Shown: positions 18,653 to 27,706, numbered from the stretch's first letter. The stretch: 64,000 nt of DNA from Nannocystis pusilla (GCF_020073745.1 NZ_JAIRAU010000037.1:22573-86572); one strand, 5' to 3'. A program made the numbers and translations. Notes: generated by a model from the sequence alone, not told the origin.

Positions 18653-19189
18653 ATGCACCCGCTGTTTCGCTGCCGCCCTGGACAACTTGCACGGCTGCGT
18701 GAGATGGTGGATGCTGCGGGCATGCGCTGGCTCCGGCTGTTCGTGCAACGTCTGCGTGGCTTGCCGGCCGCGAGCGACCAGCAGATTGGGGGCGCGGCAG
18801 AGGTTTCGTTCACGACGCTCCTGTCACTGACGACGCGGGTCCGCGTGTGGCACGACGGTGCCAACGGCGAGAACCGGCAAGACTTTCGGGTGCACGCGGT
18901 GGTCGAGGCTCCGGAGCCGCTCGAGCGGCTCCGGGCGTTGCTTCGGGCGGTGGAGACTACGGGATCGCTTCGCATGAGCTGTGCCGCTGCTGTACTCGAG
19001 CTGCTGGCGGCCGATGGACGACGGTTGGCGACCATCGATGTCTTGGATAGCGCGCGAGTTCGGTGGAGCGGGTGGGAGAGCGACAGGCAGGCCGATGTCG
19101 AGCTCCTTCGCTGGCTCGCCACCCATGGCGTGTCCGGCCCGCTTGATGCCTGGCTGCGATGGCGCAGTAGAGCCTCCAGGCCGGGGTAG
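18653..19189 (+). CDS. Hypothetical protein
   Basis: A 178-residue frame with balanced composition, including a helix-like LARLREMVDAAGMRWLRLFVQRL and a C-terminal AVLELLAADGRRLATIDVLD. The segment before the ATG at 18653 reads as low-complexity Ser/Arg, so this start is preferred. No family was recognised. The 267 bases upstream (18386-18652) show nothing clear. Confidence 0.5.
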   Translation: MHPLFRCRPGQLARLREMVDAAGMRWLRLFVQRLRGLPAASDQQIGGAAEVSFTTLLSLTTRVRVWHDGANGENRQDFRVHAVVEAPEPLERLRALLRAVETTGSLRMSCAAAVLELLAADGRRLATIDVLDSARVRWSGWESDRQADVELLRWLATHGVSGPLDAWLRWRSRASRPG

Positions 19190-19290
19190 TCCAGACGCGG
19201 GGAGACCGGACGGTTACGTTGCGCATGCGCGCGGCGGCCTCCCGCTCGGCGAGCGGGAGAGCGGGCCTGTCCCGGTGGTATCCTGCCGCA

Positions 19291-21306
19291 ATGGCCCGGC
19301 CGCGCATCCCCGAAGCCCGCATCGTCGACACCCGCCAGGTCCTGATCGTGCTCGCACCGCGGGGTGACGAACGCCCGGTGGACGGCTTCGCCGGCGCGGT
19401 GGTCACCGAACCCTCGGCGGGGCTGCCCGACCTCGCGGGCAAGGCCGTCTACCTGTGCGGTGACGTGTCGAAGGCCGCAGCCCTCGACCTCTCGGCCGCG
19501 TCGCGGATCCTGGTGATCCGGGAGGGCTCCCACGGCGACGCGGCGGGTGACCTCGCCCCCTGGCCGGTGGTGAGCCTCGGCCGGGTCCCGATCCACGTAC
19601 ACGGGCTCGGCGTGTACTACCGGTGTTACTTCGACCCGGAGGTCGACTACGTCGCGCGGATCCGCGGCGAGCACGTCTTCCAGTCGCTGACCGAATCCAC
19701 CAAGCCCGCGACGGCGCACCGCACCGGGCTCTACCTGACACCGGTGCGAAAGGAGCGCGACGCGCTCCATTTCCGTCTGCTGCGCTGCTCCACCAACCTG
19801 TCGGGCCCGACCGACAACTTCCGCTCGACCGACCGCCACATCGTCGACGCGCTGAACCAGGAAGCAGCGCTGGTCTTCTCGGGGGCGGCGCCGCTCAACC
19901 ACGTATTGGCGCAGATCTATCACAACACTCCGGCCGACCTCGAAAAAAAGCAGGCGAAGGCCCGGATCTCGTCCCACGCCGACAAGACCAAGGACATGCC
20001 GGACCACGGCGTCATGGCCTTCTGCACCTTCTACGAACACCTCGATCGGCTCGGTCCCATGGCCGGCGATCCCTTCGATCGTGGTCACCGGGGGATCAGC
20101 GGACTGACCCGGCTCCGCTTCCGACTCAAGGAGGTCGAGGCCGCGGAGAGAGGCACGTCCCCGGACCAGTTCACGATCACGCTGTATCCCAATTCCGTGT
20201 TCTTCATGCCGCTGTCGACCAACCGGCGCTACACGCACGAGATCGTGCCGTCCGAGCTGGACGCCGCGCGGCTCCCGACCCGGCTCGGCTACGTGGTGCG
20301 CTGCTCGAAGACCGAGGCGGTCCACGAGGATGGGCGCACCTTCCTGCTCCGGGATGGGGCGCGGGTGGAGCTGGAGGCCCCGACACCGGAGGGGATGACG
20401 GAGCTGCGCCGGCTGTACGCCGAGGAGAACAAGACGTCGGCCCACATCGATTACGGAGACGGCTTTCGCTTCAGCATGAATGCGGGGGACTACCGTGCGC
20501 CGAACTACGAGGCGTCCGACCTGTTCCGCACGTATACGATCTCCACCGAGGTCGACCTCTTCGCGGAGCTGTCCGCGTCGGCCCGGCTCGAGGAGCTGGG
20601 AAAGGGCCGGCGCGGCGCGGTGCTCGTGGTGACCGAAAGCTCGCGCGGGGTCCCCATCGTCCGCACCACCACCGCGTACACGCTCCCGGCTCAGTGCTTT
20701 CGACCGATCCACGCCGCGCTCGCGCGGCAGGTCTGCGCGTGTGCCTCGCTCGCGATCCCCTTCAACAACGCGCTGCTGGAGGTCTACTCCCGCGCCTACG
20801 CCACCATGGGCGCCCACTCCGACCAAACGCTCGACCTGGACGATGCCGGGGAGATCGCCCTCTTCTCCTGTTATGAACACCGCGAGGCCGGGCCGTCGCG
20901 GCGGCTGATGGTGGAGTCGAAGGAGCCCGGGGGGCCCTCCTTCGTCATCCCGCTCCTCCACGGCCGTGTCGTCGTGTTCTCCGCCGACACCAATCGGAGG
21001 TTCCGCCACCGGATCGTGCTGGACCCCGCGGCTGGAGCTCCCGACAACACCTGGTTGGGGGTCACGTTCCGCACCTCGAAGACGTGGGTGCACGTTCGTG
21101 ACGGACAGCCCCGTCTCGCCGACGGCACACCGCTGACCCTCGCCGACGACGAGGAGCGCCGCGAATTCCTCCGGCTCCGACGCCTGGAGAACCAGGAGAT
21201 TGAATTCATCTACCCCCGCGTCACCTGCACCCTGAGCCCGAGCGATCTCTGGCCGCCGGAGACGGCCACGACGCCAGGTGCTCGTGCGGCGCGCGGGCTA
21301 TCGTAG
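19291..21306 (+). CDS. Tandem Fe(II)/2-oxoglutarate-dependent dioxygenase-like protein (two AlkB-like domains)
   Basis: A 671-residue protein. Two regions carry the same metal and cosubstrate motif. In domain 1, HAD at about His229/Asp231, distal His316 in NRRYTHEIV, and Arg337 in VVRCSKT. In domain 2, HSD at His509/Asp511, distal His573 in NRRFRHRIV, and Arg594 in TFRTSKT. The spacing between the distal His and the Arg is 21 residues in both. HxD...H binds Fe(II) and the Arg binds 2-oxoglutarate in this superfamily (AlkB, prolyl hydroxylase). The residues before about 100 form a separate N-terminal region. The repeated NRR-x-x-H and R-x-S-K-T signatures show an internal duplication with both sites intact. 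Substrate unknown. The ATG at 19291 begins the well-composed part. Confidence 0.78.
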   Translation: MARPRIPEARIVDTRQVLIVLAPRGDERPVDGFAGAVVTEPSAGLPDLAGKAVYLCGDVSKAAALDLSAASRILVIREGSHGDAAGDLAPWPVVSLGRVPIHVHGLGVYYRCYFDPEVDYVARIRGEHVFQSLTESTKPATAHRTGLYLTPVRKERDALHFRLLRCSTNLSGPTDNFRSTDRHIVDALNQEAALVFSGAAPLNHVLAQIYHNTPADLEKKQAKARISSHADKTKDMPDHGVMAFCTFYEHLDRLGPMAGDPFDRGHRGISGLTRLRFRLKEVEAAERGTSPDQFTITLYPNSVFFMPLSTNRRYTHEIVPSELDAARLPTRLGYVVRCSKTEAVHEDGRTFLLRDGARVELEAPTPEGMTELRRLYAEENKTSAHIDYGDGFRFSMNAGDYRAPNYEASDLFRTYTISTEVDLFAELSASARLEELGKGRRGAVLVVTESSRGVPIVRTTTAYTLPAQCFRPIHAALARQVCACASLAIPFNNALLEVYSRAYATMGAHSDQTLDLDDAGEIALFSCYEHREAGPSRRLMVESKEPGGPSFVIPLLHGRVVVFSADTNRRFRHRIVLDPAAGAPDNTWLGVTFRTSKTWVHVRDGQPRLADGTPLTLADDEERREFLRLRRLENQEIEFIYPRVTCTLSPSDLWPPETATTPGARAARGLS

Positions 21307-21338
21307 GACCATGGGTCCTGTGGCACAATCGCGGCACC

Positions 21339-21627
21339 ATGCTGACCGCCGGATCCGCTCGTGTCTCGCTCGCCATCGCGGCCGTGCTCCTGGCCGGCGG
21401 GTGCGAGCGCGAGGCGTCCCCTTCAGTCGGCGCCGTCGATCCCGAGCGTGCCGAGGGCGGACGACTGGATCGTGCGCGCGGTCGAATCGACGGGCGACGG
21501 CCCGGCGATCGTCCTCGTCGCCGACCCGGAGCAGTGGCCGCGCCTTTACTCGCACCTGCGTGTCCTCGCGCCCGCCTTGCCGGCCGGACTCGCCGCGCAC
21601 CTCGACTCCGTCGCCGATCCCTCGTAG
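21339..21627 (+). pseudogene. Frameshifted small lipoprotein
   Basis: The ATG at 21339 opens a clean lipoprotein signal (IAAVLLAGGC). After about 35 codons this frame becomes Arg-rich. The coding-like sequence continues in another frame (ADDWIVRAVESTGDGPAIVL, then PRLYSHLRVLAPALPAG) to a stop at 21625-21627. A single-base indel near 21440 would restore one protein of about 95 residues. It may be a pseudogene or a sequence error. Confidence 0.45.
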
Positions 21628-21976
21628 TGGCTCCGCGTGGCTCTCGCGCCCGTCGCCGGCCAGCTCGTAATGGCAGTAGGCCCGAGCCCATGCTCGTTCG
21701 CTCGCCAGGCCCTCGGGCGTGCCGAGCGCCGCTCGCGCTCTCCGCGCTCATCGTGGACGAGGCCGGTGAAGGTCCGCCGATCGATCGGCGGGCGGTCACC
21801 GCGGTCCGTCACACCGAGGACGCGAGCGCCCGAGTAAGACATCGACACAGACCTCTCCGACACGGTTCCTCCGCCGGGGGCCCGATCGATCCAGATAGCG
21901 GACATTCGACCCGTCGCTTGCGATCGGTATCCTGCCGCTCGCCGCGACGACGCCTCCCCCCGCACCGAGGTTCCCC

Positions 21977-22315
21977 GTGAAGCGAATTCTCCATCGTCTG
22001 CCTCTGGCCGTGGCCGCCGCGATGCTGCTGGCCGCCGCTCCCGCGTACGCTTATTCGACCTGCAACGGCGAGCGAGCTTCGCCGGCTACCAACTATTCGA
22101 CCTCCTTCGCAGTAACGAATCGCAGCAGTTCGGCGGTCGACCTGTACTGGCTCGATTTCCAGGGCCAGCGCACGTACTACGCCACCATCAACCCCGGGAG
22201 CCGACACTGGCAGCAGACCTACTACGGCCACATTTGGGTCGTAACGACCTTGAACGGTGACTGTCTCATCGCTTTCGTCGGCCCGAGCGAGCATCAAGAG
22301 TTCGACGTGTACTAG
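21977..22315 (+). CDS. Secreted protein with VHL beta-like domain
   Basis: A 112-residue protein. Residues 1-25 form a cleavable signal peptide (VAAAMLLAAAPAYA). The rest is one small beta domain resembling the beta domain of the von Hippel-Lindau protein: TSFAVTNRSSSAVDLYWLDF, then YATINPGSRHWQQTYYGHIW and an acidic end. In eukaryotes this fold recognises hydroxyproline. In bacteria it occurs in secreted proteins of unknown role. The two cysteines could pair outside the cell. It stands alone, downstream of the frameshifted lipoprotein. Confidence 0.72.
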   Translation: MKRILHRLPLAVAAAMLLAAAPAYAYSTCNGERASPATNYSTSFAVTNRSSSAVDLYWLDFQGQRTYYATINPGSRHWQQTYYGHIWVVTTLNGDCLIAFVGPSEHQEFDVY

Positions 22316-22687
22316 CTAGCAGCCCGTGGCGAAAGTCGCGGCAACCACGCGCCGCGGGCAGCGGATGCTCGATGTCCCGCGTGCGCTCCTGCTGTTTCAC
22401 GACGGGCACGGGACGTACGACGTGCTGGTCGAGGTCCCGCCCGCGGACGTCCCGGACGCGACGTGACGGCGCGTCGGTGGCGCCCGTGATTGTCAGCACT
22501 CGCGCAATCGAGGAGGTGTGCCCCGCTCGCGCCCGGGCGCTGCAGGTTGTCGCACACCGCGGGGCGGCGGCGGTGGACCGCCTCGGCGAAGCGGGCGACC
22601 GGACCCTCGTCGTCTGGCTGCTCACCGCGGCCGTCATTGCTCACTCGCCCTGCACTCCGATCTCCTCGCGATCGCTCTCTTTCATCA
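22316..22687. other. Intergenic with weak small reading frames
   Basis: No firm gene. A 46-codon frame from a GTG at 22326 to 22466 (ending VLVEVPPADVPDAT) and a frame around 22489-22700 containing ARALQVVAHRGAAAVDRLGE have protein-like composition, but neither has a recognisable domain or a good ribosome site. They may be relics of one broken gene. Confidence 0.3.
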
Positions 22688-23365
22688 TCATGGGCTCATG
22701 ACGGTATCCGGAGGCAGTCCTGGGTGGACAAAATGTCCCTCGCCGACATCCTTATCATAGACCAGAAAGGCGCCATCACAATTTCCCACCAGCCGACCAT
22801 CCGGCAGCGCCGCCAATGAAGACAGGCGTGTGGAGAAGAGCCCGAGGGTCCTTACACTCTTCAACGGGTTCGCAGGGCTCAGGTCCCAGATGTCGATTTC
22901 ACCTTCACCCTCGCAGCAGCTCGCCAGCCACCCGTTCTGCAACACCGCGAGCGACATCGCCCTGCGAACCCCTCCGTGGGTGCTCCCCACGGAGTCGAGG
23001 GGGCGCCCCTCTTCGGGCCGCCTCACGTCCCATAGACGAACCGTGGCATCATCCCCGCCGCTCACCATCCGCCCGTCCGGCAGGCCGATCAGCGACCTCA
23101 CAAACCCTGTCTTATGCTCGACGCCGAAGAGCGGGCGCGACGGCGACGTAGGGTCGCAGATCTTGATGAACGTCCCCCGTCCCCCGCTAGGCTTGCGGTC
23201 GCGAGGGACAGCGAGCTCGCCGACGGCCGCGGCGCGGCGCTGCTCGACGACGCCGGCGCGACGGTCGGCCTCGGCATCGCGCTCGCCGGCATCGCCGCGT
23301 CTCCTCGATCGGCAGCGCAGGCCCGAGCAGGCCGGTCTTGACCCGTCGGTCCGTGCCCCCAGCAC
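22688..23365 (-). pseudogene. WD40-repeat protein, C-terminal fragment joined to an integrase relic
   Basis: From about 23190 down to the stop at 22688 the frame encodes at least two WD40 blades: LPDGRMVSGGDDATVRLWDV is diagnostic, followed by GEIDIWDLSP and LPDGRLVGNCDGAFLVYD. WD40 proteins form beta-propellers that bind proteins, and in myxobacteria they are often fused to kinases. A full propeller needs six or seven blades, so the N-terminal part is missing. Upstream of about 23190 the frame is Arg/Ala-rich and runs into the integrase remnant, showing that the gene was cut there. Confidence 0.6.
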
Positions 23366-23495
23366 GGTACCGAACCAGCGCGACCTTCTTCCCGGTCGGC
23401 AGAACCCGCAGGATGAAGCCTGGGAGTGCTTCGCAGGTGACTTCGTACATCTTCGCGCGAGTCTTGCACTCGCGCACGAACGCAGCGGTGATCAT
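23296..23495 (-). pseudogene. Remnant of a tyrosine integrase (N-terminal arm-binding domain only)
   Basis: From an ATG at 23495 the translation (MITAAFVRECKTRAKMYEV, then LPGFILRVLPTGKKVALVRYR) is nearly identical to the first 70 residues of the intact integrase at 56971-58602. The ribosome site (GGAGGA) and about 50 bp upstream are also shared. Homology ends near 23300 and nothing of the catalytic domain remains. The shared upstream DNA is interrupted at 23543 by the IS1380 element and resumes at 24907. Confidence 0.8.
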
Positions 23496-23543
23496 GACCG
23501 TTCCTCCTACCCCCAGATTTTCGAGACAAACGAGCCGAGCTAG

Positions 23544-24906
23544 CCCGGATTTCTCACCAAGAAAAGGAATTCCGGCCGTACTTCCCGAGTTTGAGCAGGT
23601 GTGAAACAGTTGCTGGCCACCCAGGGGTACGGCCGGAACACGACAAGGTGTATCCGCGCCGAGTTCGATTTTCAACCAGCCGGGCGACGACGCGTCGAAG
23701 CTGCGTTCGACGCCGGACGGGTCAGCTCGGACGGCGGTTTGCTGCTGCTGCGCGAGCTGACCAAGAGTTCAGGCGTGTTTCGAAAGTTCGCGTCCTGCTT
23801 TCGGGATCACCGCGACCCCAGCCGCATCGAGCACACCGTCGAGGAACTACTCGCGCAGCGCGTGCTGGGCCTGCTGTGCGGTTACGAGGATTTGAACGAC
23901 CACGACACACTCCGCGATGACGCCTTGCTCGCGCTGGCGGTCGGCAAGGCCGATCCGACCGGCGAGCAGCGCAAGCGGGAGCGCGACCGAGGTCACGCGC
24001 TGGCTGGCAAGAGCACGTTGAACCGCCTGGAGCTGGCGACGCCGCTCGTCGCTGGTGACGAGCGCTACAAGAAGATCAGCTACGACGACCACGGCATCCA
24101 GCGCCTCTTCGTCGACACCTTCCTCGCCGCTCATGCTGAATCACCAGCGGAAATTGTCCTCGATCTCGATGCGACCGACGACCCGGTACACGGTCAGCAG
24201 GAAGGCCGTTTCTTTCACGGCTTCTATGACGGCTACTGCTACCTACCGCTGTACGGCTTCTGCGGCGACTTTCTCCTTGGCGCTGCGCTGAACACCGCCG
24301 ACGAGCAGCCAGTCAGCCATGCGGTCGAGGAGCTCGAGCGGATCGTCGGACAGATCCTCGCCCGCTGGCCCGATGTCCGGATCATCGTGCGGGGCGATTC
24401 CGGCTTCTGCCGGGACGAGGTCATGCGCTGGTGCGAAGACAACGGCCTCTTCTTCGTCCTGGGCTTGCAGAAGAACTCTCGTCTTGTCGCCGAGATCGAG
24501 GACGAGATGTACGAAGCCCGCGTCATCGCCGAGCGGACCGGCAAGAACGCGCGTGTATTCAAGGACTTCCGATACGAGACGAACCGGTCCTGGTCCTGCG
24601 AGCGTCGCGTGGTCGGCAAGGCCGAGTACACCACCGACAAGGAGAACCCGCGCTTCGTCGCCACCAACCTGTCGTGCGACGAGTACGACGCCCGCGGCCT
24701 CTACGAGGACCTGTACTGCGCTCGCGGCGACATGGAGAATCGGATCAAGGAGCAGCAGCTCGGCCTCTTCGCTGACCGCACCAGCGCGCACACGCTGCGC
24801 GCCAACCAGCTCCGCCTCTGGCTCTCCTCGATCGCGTACATGATCCTGTGCCAGGTCTGACGACGGCCGCTCAGCAGGCTCCGCTATCCGTGGTGAGAAA
24901 TCCGGA
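23544..24906 (+). mobile_element. IS1380-family insertion sequence (1363 bp, shortened)
   Basis: Terminal inverted repeats are CCGGATTTCTCACC at both ends (outermost base differs), flanked by a CTAG target duplication at 23540-23543 and 24907-24910. The uninterrupted target is visible in this same window at 58640-58660, where one CTAG sits in the same context. The element carries one transposase gene. It is shorter than usual for the family (about 1.6-1.7 kb from general knowledge), and the gap between transposase stop and right repeat is only about 30 bp. Confidence 0.9.
23601..24860 (+). CDS. IS1380-family transposase, probably C-terminally truncated
   Basis: A 419-residue DDE transposase starting at GTG 23601. 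The family signature LDLDATDDPVHGQQEGRFFH holds the first catalytic Asp, IIVRGDSGFC the second, and YCARGDMENRIKEQQ the Glu. The protein ends at LRLWLSSIAYMILCQV, whereas relatives normally continue for several tens of residues after this helix, so a 3' deletion is likely. Catalytic residues remain, but activity is uncertain. Confidence 0.92.
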   Translation: MKQLLATQGYGRNTTRCIRAEFDFQPAGRRRVEAAFDAGRVSSDGGLLLLRELTKSSGVFRKFASCFRDHRDPSRIEHTVEELLAQRVLGLLCGYEDLNDHDTLRDDALLALAVGKADPTGEQRKRERDRGHALAGKSTLNRLELATPLVAGDERYKKISYDDHGIQRLFVDTFLAAHAESPAEIVLDLDATDDPVHGQQEGRFFHGFYDGYCYLPLYGFCGDFLLGAALNTADEQPVSHAVEELERIVGQILARWPDVRIIVRGDSGFCRDEVMRWCEDNGLFFVLGLQKNSRLVAEIEDEMYEARVIAERTGKNARVFKDFRYETNRSWSCERRVVGKAEYTTDKENPRFVATNLSCDEYDARGLYEDLYCARGDMENRIKEQQLGLFADRTSAHTLRANQLRLWLSSIAYMILCQV

Positions 24907-25000
24907 CTAGAGCGACCTTGCACATGTCCCGAAGAACATATTCTCGCGCTCAAGGGCGCACTGGGCGGATCTAGACCACGCGTACCGTATTGGTGATGTG
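24907..25000. repeat. Left copy of 94-bp direct repeat (integrase upstream region)
   Basis: It matches 58649-58742 in the same orientation, with a long identical core (AACATATTCTCGCGCTCAA, CTGGGCGGATCTAGACCAC) and scattered differences. Similarity stops at GATGTG in both copies. In both places it lies directly upstream of integrase sequence; here the two are separated by the IS1380 element. Confidence 0.85.
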
Positions 25001-25009
25001 GTGTGCAGG

Positions 25010-25150
25010 AGGCGCTAGACCCCTCTACGGGCCCGTATGCGAGGGGTTGTCTCGAAAGCTGCCCGAATCGCGACGAAATCGGGACGAAATTTCGCGACAA
25101 CCTGGGGATCGCGCCGTCGCGCATCCACGGCTCTGGGCAGGCCTGGGCGC
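25010..25150 (+). repeat. Dispersed repeat, copy A
   Basis: About 140 bp similar to 29370-29515 and 30710-30845. One reading frame is better conserved than the DNA as a whole: L-D-P-S-T-G-P, then NRDEIGTKFRDNLGIAPSRI. This suggests a relic of a coding sequence. The rest of the gap up to 25283 shows nothing else. Confidence 0.6.
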
Positions 25151-25283
25151 CCCCCCGGAGCAAGCCTTGGGGCCGGAGGTCGCAGGGCCGTCGCTACGCC
25201 GCATGGTGGATACGATGATGTCTTGGAGAAACCGCCGGCGGAGTTCCAATTCGACACAGCCGTGCTGCGGTTGTCGCGGAGGG

Positions 25284-26081
25284 TCAGCTGCGGCGGAGCC
25301 CCGTGGCCGTCGTGAGCAGCATCTCTCGCACGGATGCCGCGCGCTCGCGTGCGATGGGCACCCGGACGCCGGGCTGCCCGGGGCCGATGCCGGCGCCGAC
25401 GAAAATCGTCGTCTCTGCGCCGTCGCGCTCGAGCTCCTTGATGTGGGCCGCGTTGACCAGCCAGTTCCGGTGAACGCGGGTGAGCGCCCGACCGAGCGAC
25501 GCCTCGATCGCCACCAGGGACAAATCGAGGTCGAACGTGCCGTGCGGGGTGTGTACCGAGGTGAGCCGATCGGCCGCCTCGAAGGCCCAGACCTCGCTCG
25601 TGTCGAGGAACACCAGGCTCTTGCCGCGACGGGCCACGATTCGGAGCGGGCTCGCGGGCGAGGAGCGGCGGCGGGCATGTAGGCGGCGCAGGCACTGCAC
25701 GACCCGCTCCGCGGTGAACGGCTTCAGCAGGTAGTCGTCGACGCCCAGAGCGAATGCCTCGATCGCATGCTCTTTGAACGCCGTCGCCAGCACGAACATC
25801 GGCCGATATACCTCGCTCGCCGAGGCGCGCACCAGGTCGAGTCCGGTCTTGTCGCCGTTCCCGCCGAGCGCCACATCGACGAACACGACGTCGATCCCGA
25901 GCCCCGAGGGCGCGAGATGCAACGCCTGGCGAGCCTCGTCCACGCTGACGACTGCGCCGACGACCTCGGCGAGATGGGACTCCTCGAGCAGCTCAACCAG
26001 GTAGTTGCGCGCCGGCCACTCGTCCTCGACGACGAGGGCGCGGAGCGGGCGCAGAACTCCCGTCGTGGAGAGCTCCCTCAT
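25284..26081 (-). CDS. LytTR-family response regulator
   Basis: A 265-residue protein from the ATG at 26081, which overlaps the kinase stop (ATGA). The receiver domain (about 14-135) has the acidic pocket VVEDEW, phospho-acceptor Asp in VVFVDVALGGNGDKTGLDL, Thr-like switch LATAF, and Lys in LLKPF. The LytTR DNA-binding domain (about 150-255) includes VWAFEAADRLTSVHTPHG and LTRVHRNWLVNAAHI. It pairs with the upstream LytS/YehU-type kinase. Adjacent repeats cannot be tied to it as operators. Confidence 0.93.
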   Translation of the reverse strand: MRELSTTGVLRPLRALVVEDEWPARNYLVELLEESHLAEVVGAVVSVDEARQALHLAPSGLGIDVVFVDVALGGNGDKTGLDLVRASASEVYRPMFVLATAFKEHAIEAFALGVDDYLLKPFTAERVVQCLRRLHARRRSSPASPLRIVARRGKSLVFLDTSEVWAFEAADRLTSVHTPHGTFDLDLSLVAIEASLGRALTRVHRNWLVNAAHIKELERDGAETTIFVGAGIGPGQPGVRVPIARERAASVREMLLTTATGLRRS

Positions 26082-27229
26082 CGTGCCGCCTCTCCCGCTG
26101 TCATGACCGTCATCGGCTCTCGCGCCGTGGCACAAGGTAGATCGAGGACGGTGCGCGTCCCCTCCGGGGACGAATCGATCCGCAGGCACCCGTCCGTGTA
26201 CTTGAGTTCGATGCGACGGCGCACGGAACGGATGCCGAATGCCCCGGAGCGAGGCGGCGTCGCGGCCATGCCCGGGCCGTTGTCCTCCACCGTGCATACG
26301 AGGCGCGCGGCTCCCTTGTCGGGCTTCGTGATCGTCGCCTGGATGCGCACCTGCCCGCCTCCCTTGCGGCGCAGGGCGCCATGCTTCACGGCGTTCTCCA
26401 CCAGCGGCTGGAGGAGCAGGCGTGGCAACAAGACGTCGTGGGTGCCACGAGCGAGCTCCCACCGGAAGTGGAGCGAGCCCGCATGACGTGCCTCGAGAAT
26501 CTCGGCGTACCGTCGCAGCCAGGCGATCTCCTCTCCGAGCGTCTGCATCTCGTCCGCGTCATGGAGCACGTCGCGGAGCAGGTCGCCCAGACAGCCGATG
26601 AGGCGGCGAGCTTCCTGCGGCTCCTGGGTCGTGAAGCCCGCGATGGCGTTGAGGGTGTTGAGGATGAAGTGCGGCTCGAGTTGCGTGCGCAGCCGGGCGA
26701 GCTCGGCGCTGCTGCGTAGCTTCTCAGCCTCGAGCTTCAGCTTCTCGGCCTCGAGCTTCAGCTTCTCCGCCTCCAGCGCGCGCAGCTTGGCGTCCTCCAA
26801 GGCGAACGGGTAGATGAACGCAAGCGCCCAGAGGGCGCACATGAGAACCCCGAACACGACGCCGAATCCGGCGGTCCCCAGGTAGGTCGGCTCGCGCGGC
26901 GGGGGCGGCAAGATCTGCGGATGATGCCGCATCAGGTAACAGGCGCCGACGCCTCCGATACCACCGAAGAAGGCGGCAACGACGAGGGTCGCGAGGAGCG
27001 TCTGCGTCGGACCGAAGCCGCGGCGCGTGCCCCAGGTGAAGCTCACGAAGAGCGGGAGCATGTTCACCGGCACTCCGAGGAGCCAGAAGGCGAACCAATA
27101 CACGGTGACGCCGTCCCCGGAGAGCGCGCTGGCCGCCCCGTGCATGATCGCCAGTACAGAGATGACGGCCATCCCCACGGCCAAGCGCTTCCAGCGGAAC
27201 GTATGGGGGGGCGAGGGCGATGCGCTCAT
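26078..27229 (-). CDS. LytS/YehU-type sensor histidine kinase
   Basis: A 383-residue protein. Four predicted membrane helices lie in residues about 15-150. A coiled coil follows in which the heptad LEAEKLK repeats three times, then the His_kinase domain with phospho-acceptor His in LRTQLEPHFILNTLNAIAGF (compare QPHFLFNTLN in the family) and an ATP-binding domain with VENAVKHG (N box), VEDNGPGM (G1) and FGIRSVRRRIEL. It senses an unknown signal through the membrane domain and phosphorylates the regulator encoded by the overlapping next gene. The ATG at 27229 was chosen because upstream sequence in frame is Arg/Ser-rich and overlaps 21-bp repeats. Confidence 0.92.
   Translation of the reverse strand: MSASPSPPHTFRWKRLAVGMAVISVLAIMHGAASALSGDGVTVYWFAFWLLGVPVNMLPLFVSFTWGTRRGFGPTQTLLATLVVAAFFGGIGGVGACYLMRHHPQILPPPPREPTYLGTAGFGVVFGVLMCALWALAFIYPFALEDAKLRALEAEKLKLEAEKLKLEAEKLRSSAELARLRTQLEPHFILNTLNAIAGFTTQEPQEARRLIGCLGDLLRDVLHDADEMQTLGEEIAWLRRYAEILEARHAGSLHFRWELARGTHDVLLPRLLLQPLVENAVKHGALRRKGGGQVRIQATITKPDKGAARLVCTVEDNGPGMAATPPRSGAFGIRSVRRRIELKYTDGCLRIDSSPEGTRTVLDLPCATAREPMTVMTAGEAAR
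26719..26775. repeat. 21-bp tandem repeat inside the histidine kinase gene
   Basis: The unit GCTTCTC-G/A-GCCTCGAGCTTCA occurs two and two-thirds times. It encodes the heptad-repeated coiled coil after the membrane domain and keeps frame, so copy number changes would alter linker length in whole heptads. Confidence 0.7.
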
Positions 27230-27542
27230 GAGCGTGCGACTGGTCCGGCTCGGATCGAGGGTACTCCATGTGCGGCTCCTGAGCAGCCCCGGGCCGACCG
27301 CGCCGACAGGCAGGCGGGGACTCCGCCGCCTGACCCGCAAAGCCAGTCGTGAACCGCCAAACCGATGGCGCAGCGTGGTATCGGCCTCCACCGAGATCAT
27401 ATCGTCCGACTTCACCAACGACTGACATCGATGCGATGATCTGACTACACCTCGAAAAGTGCATCGTCGAGATACATCTGTCAAGCTGTACGAGACGGGT
27501 GGAACACACTCGCGGGCGGGGCGGGGCGGTTCTGCATGCGAG

Positions 27543-27600
27543 GCGACGGCTCGTCGGCGGGAGACGACGGCTCGTCGGTGGGAGACGACGGTTCGTCGGA
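27543..27600. repeat. 21-bp tandem repeat upstream of the two-component and monooxygenase genes
   Basis: Three units of ACGACGGCTCGTCGGTGGGAG, each with the small inverted repeat CGACGG-CTCGTCG, lie between the divergent genes at 27229 and 27707. They might be a direct-repeat binding site; LytTR regulators typically bind paired direct repeats at about 21-bp spacing, which is suggestive only. Confidence 0.5.
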
Positions 27601-27706
27601 ATCGTATCGTCACAACTTCGGCCTGCCCTATCCTGAGCGACCAGGAGCTACCTGCGATCATTCAGTTGCTCGCCTGCTTTATTACGGCAGTGCACATGGA
27701 GGAATC

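Noticed and set aside
24907..25000. tRNA-derived attachment site at the 94-bp repeat
   Set aside because: No T-arm or acceptor-like sequence is present; the repeat is instead tied to the integrase upstream region.
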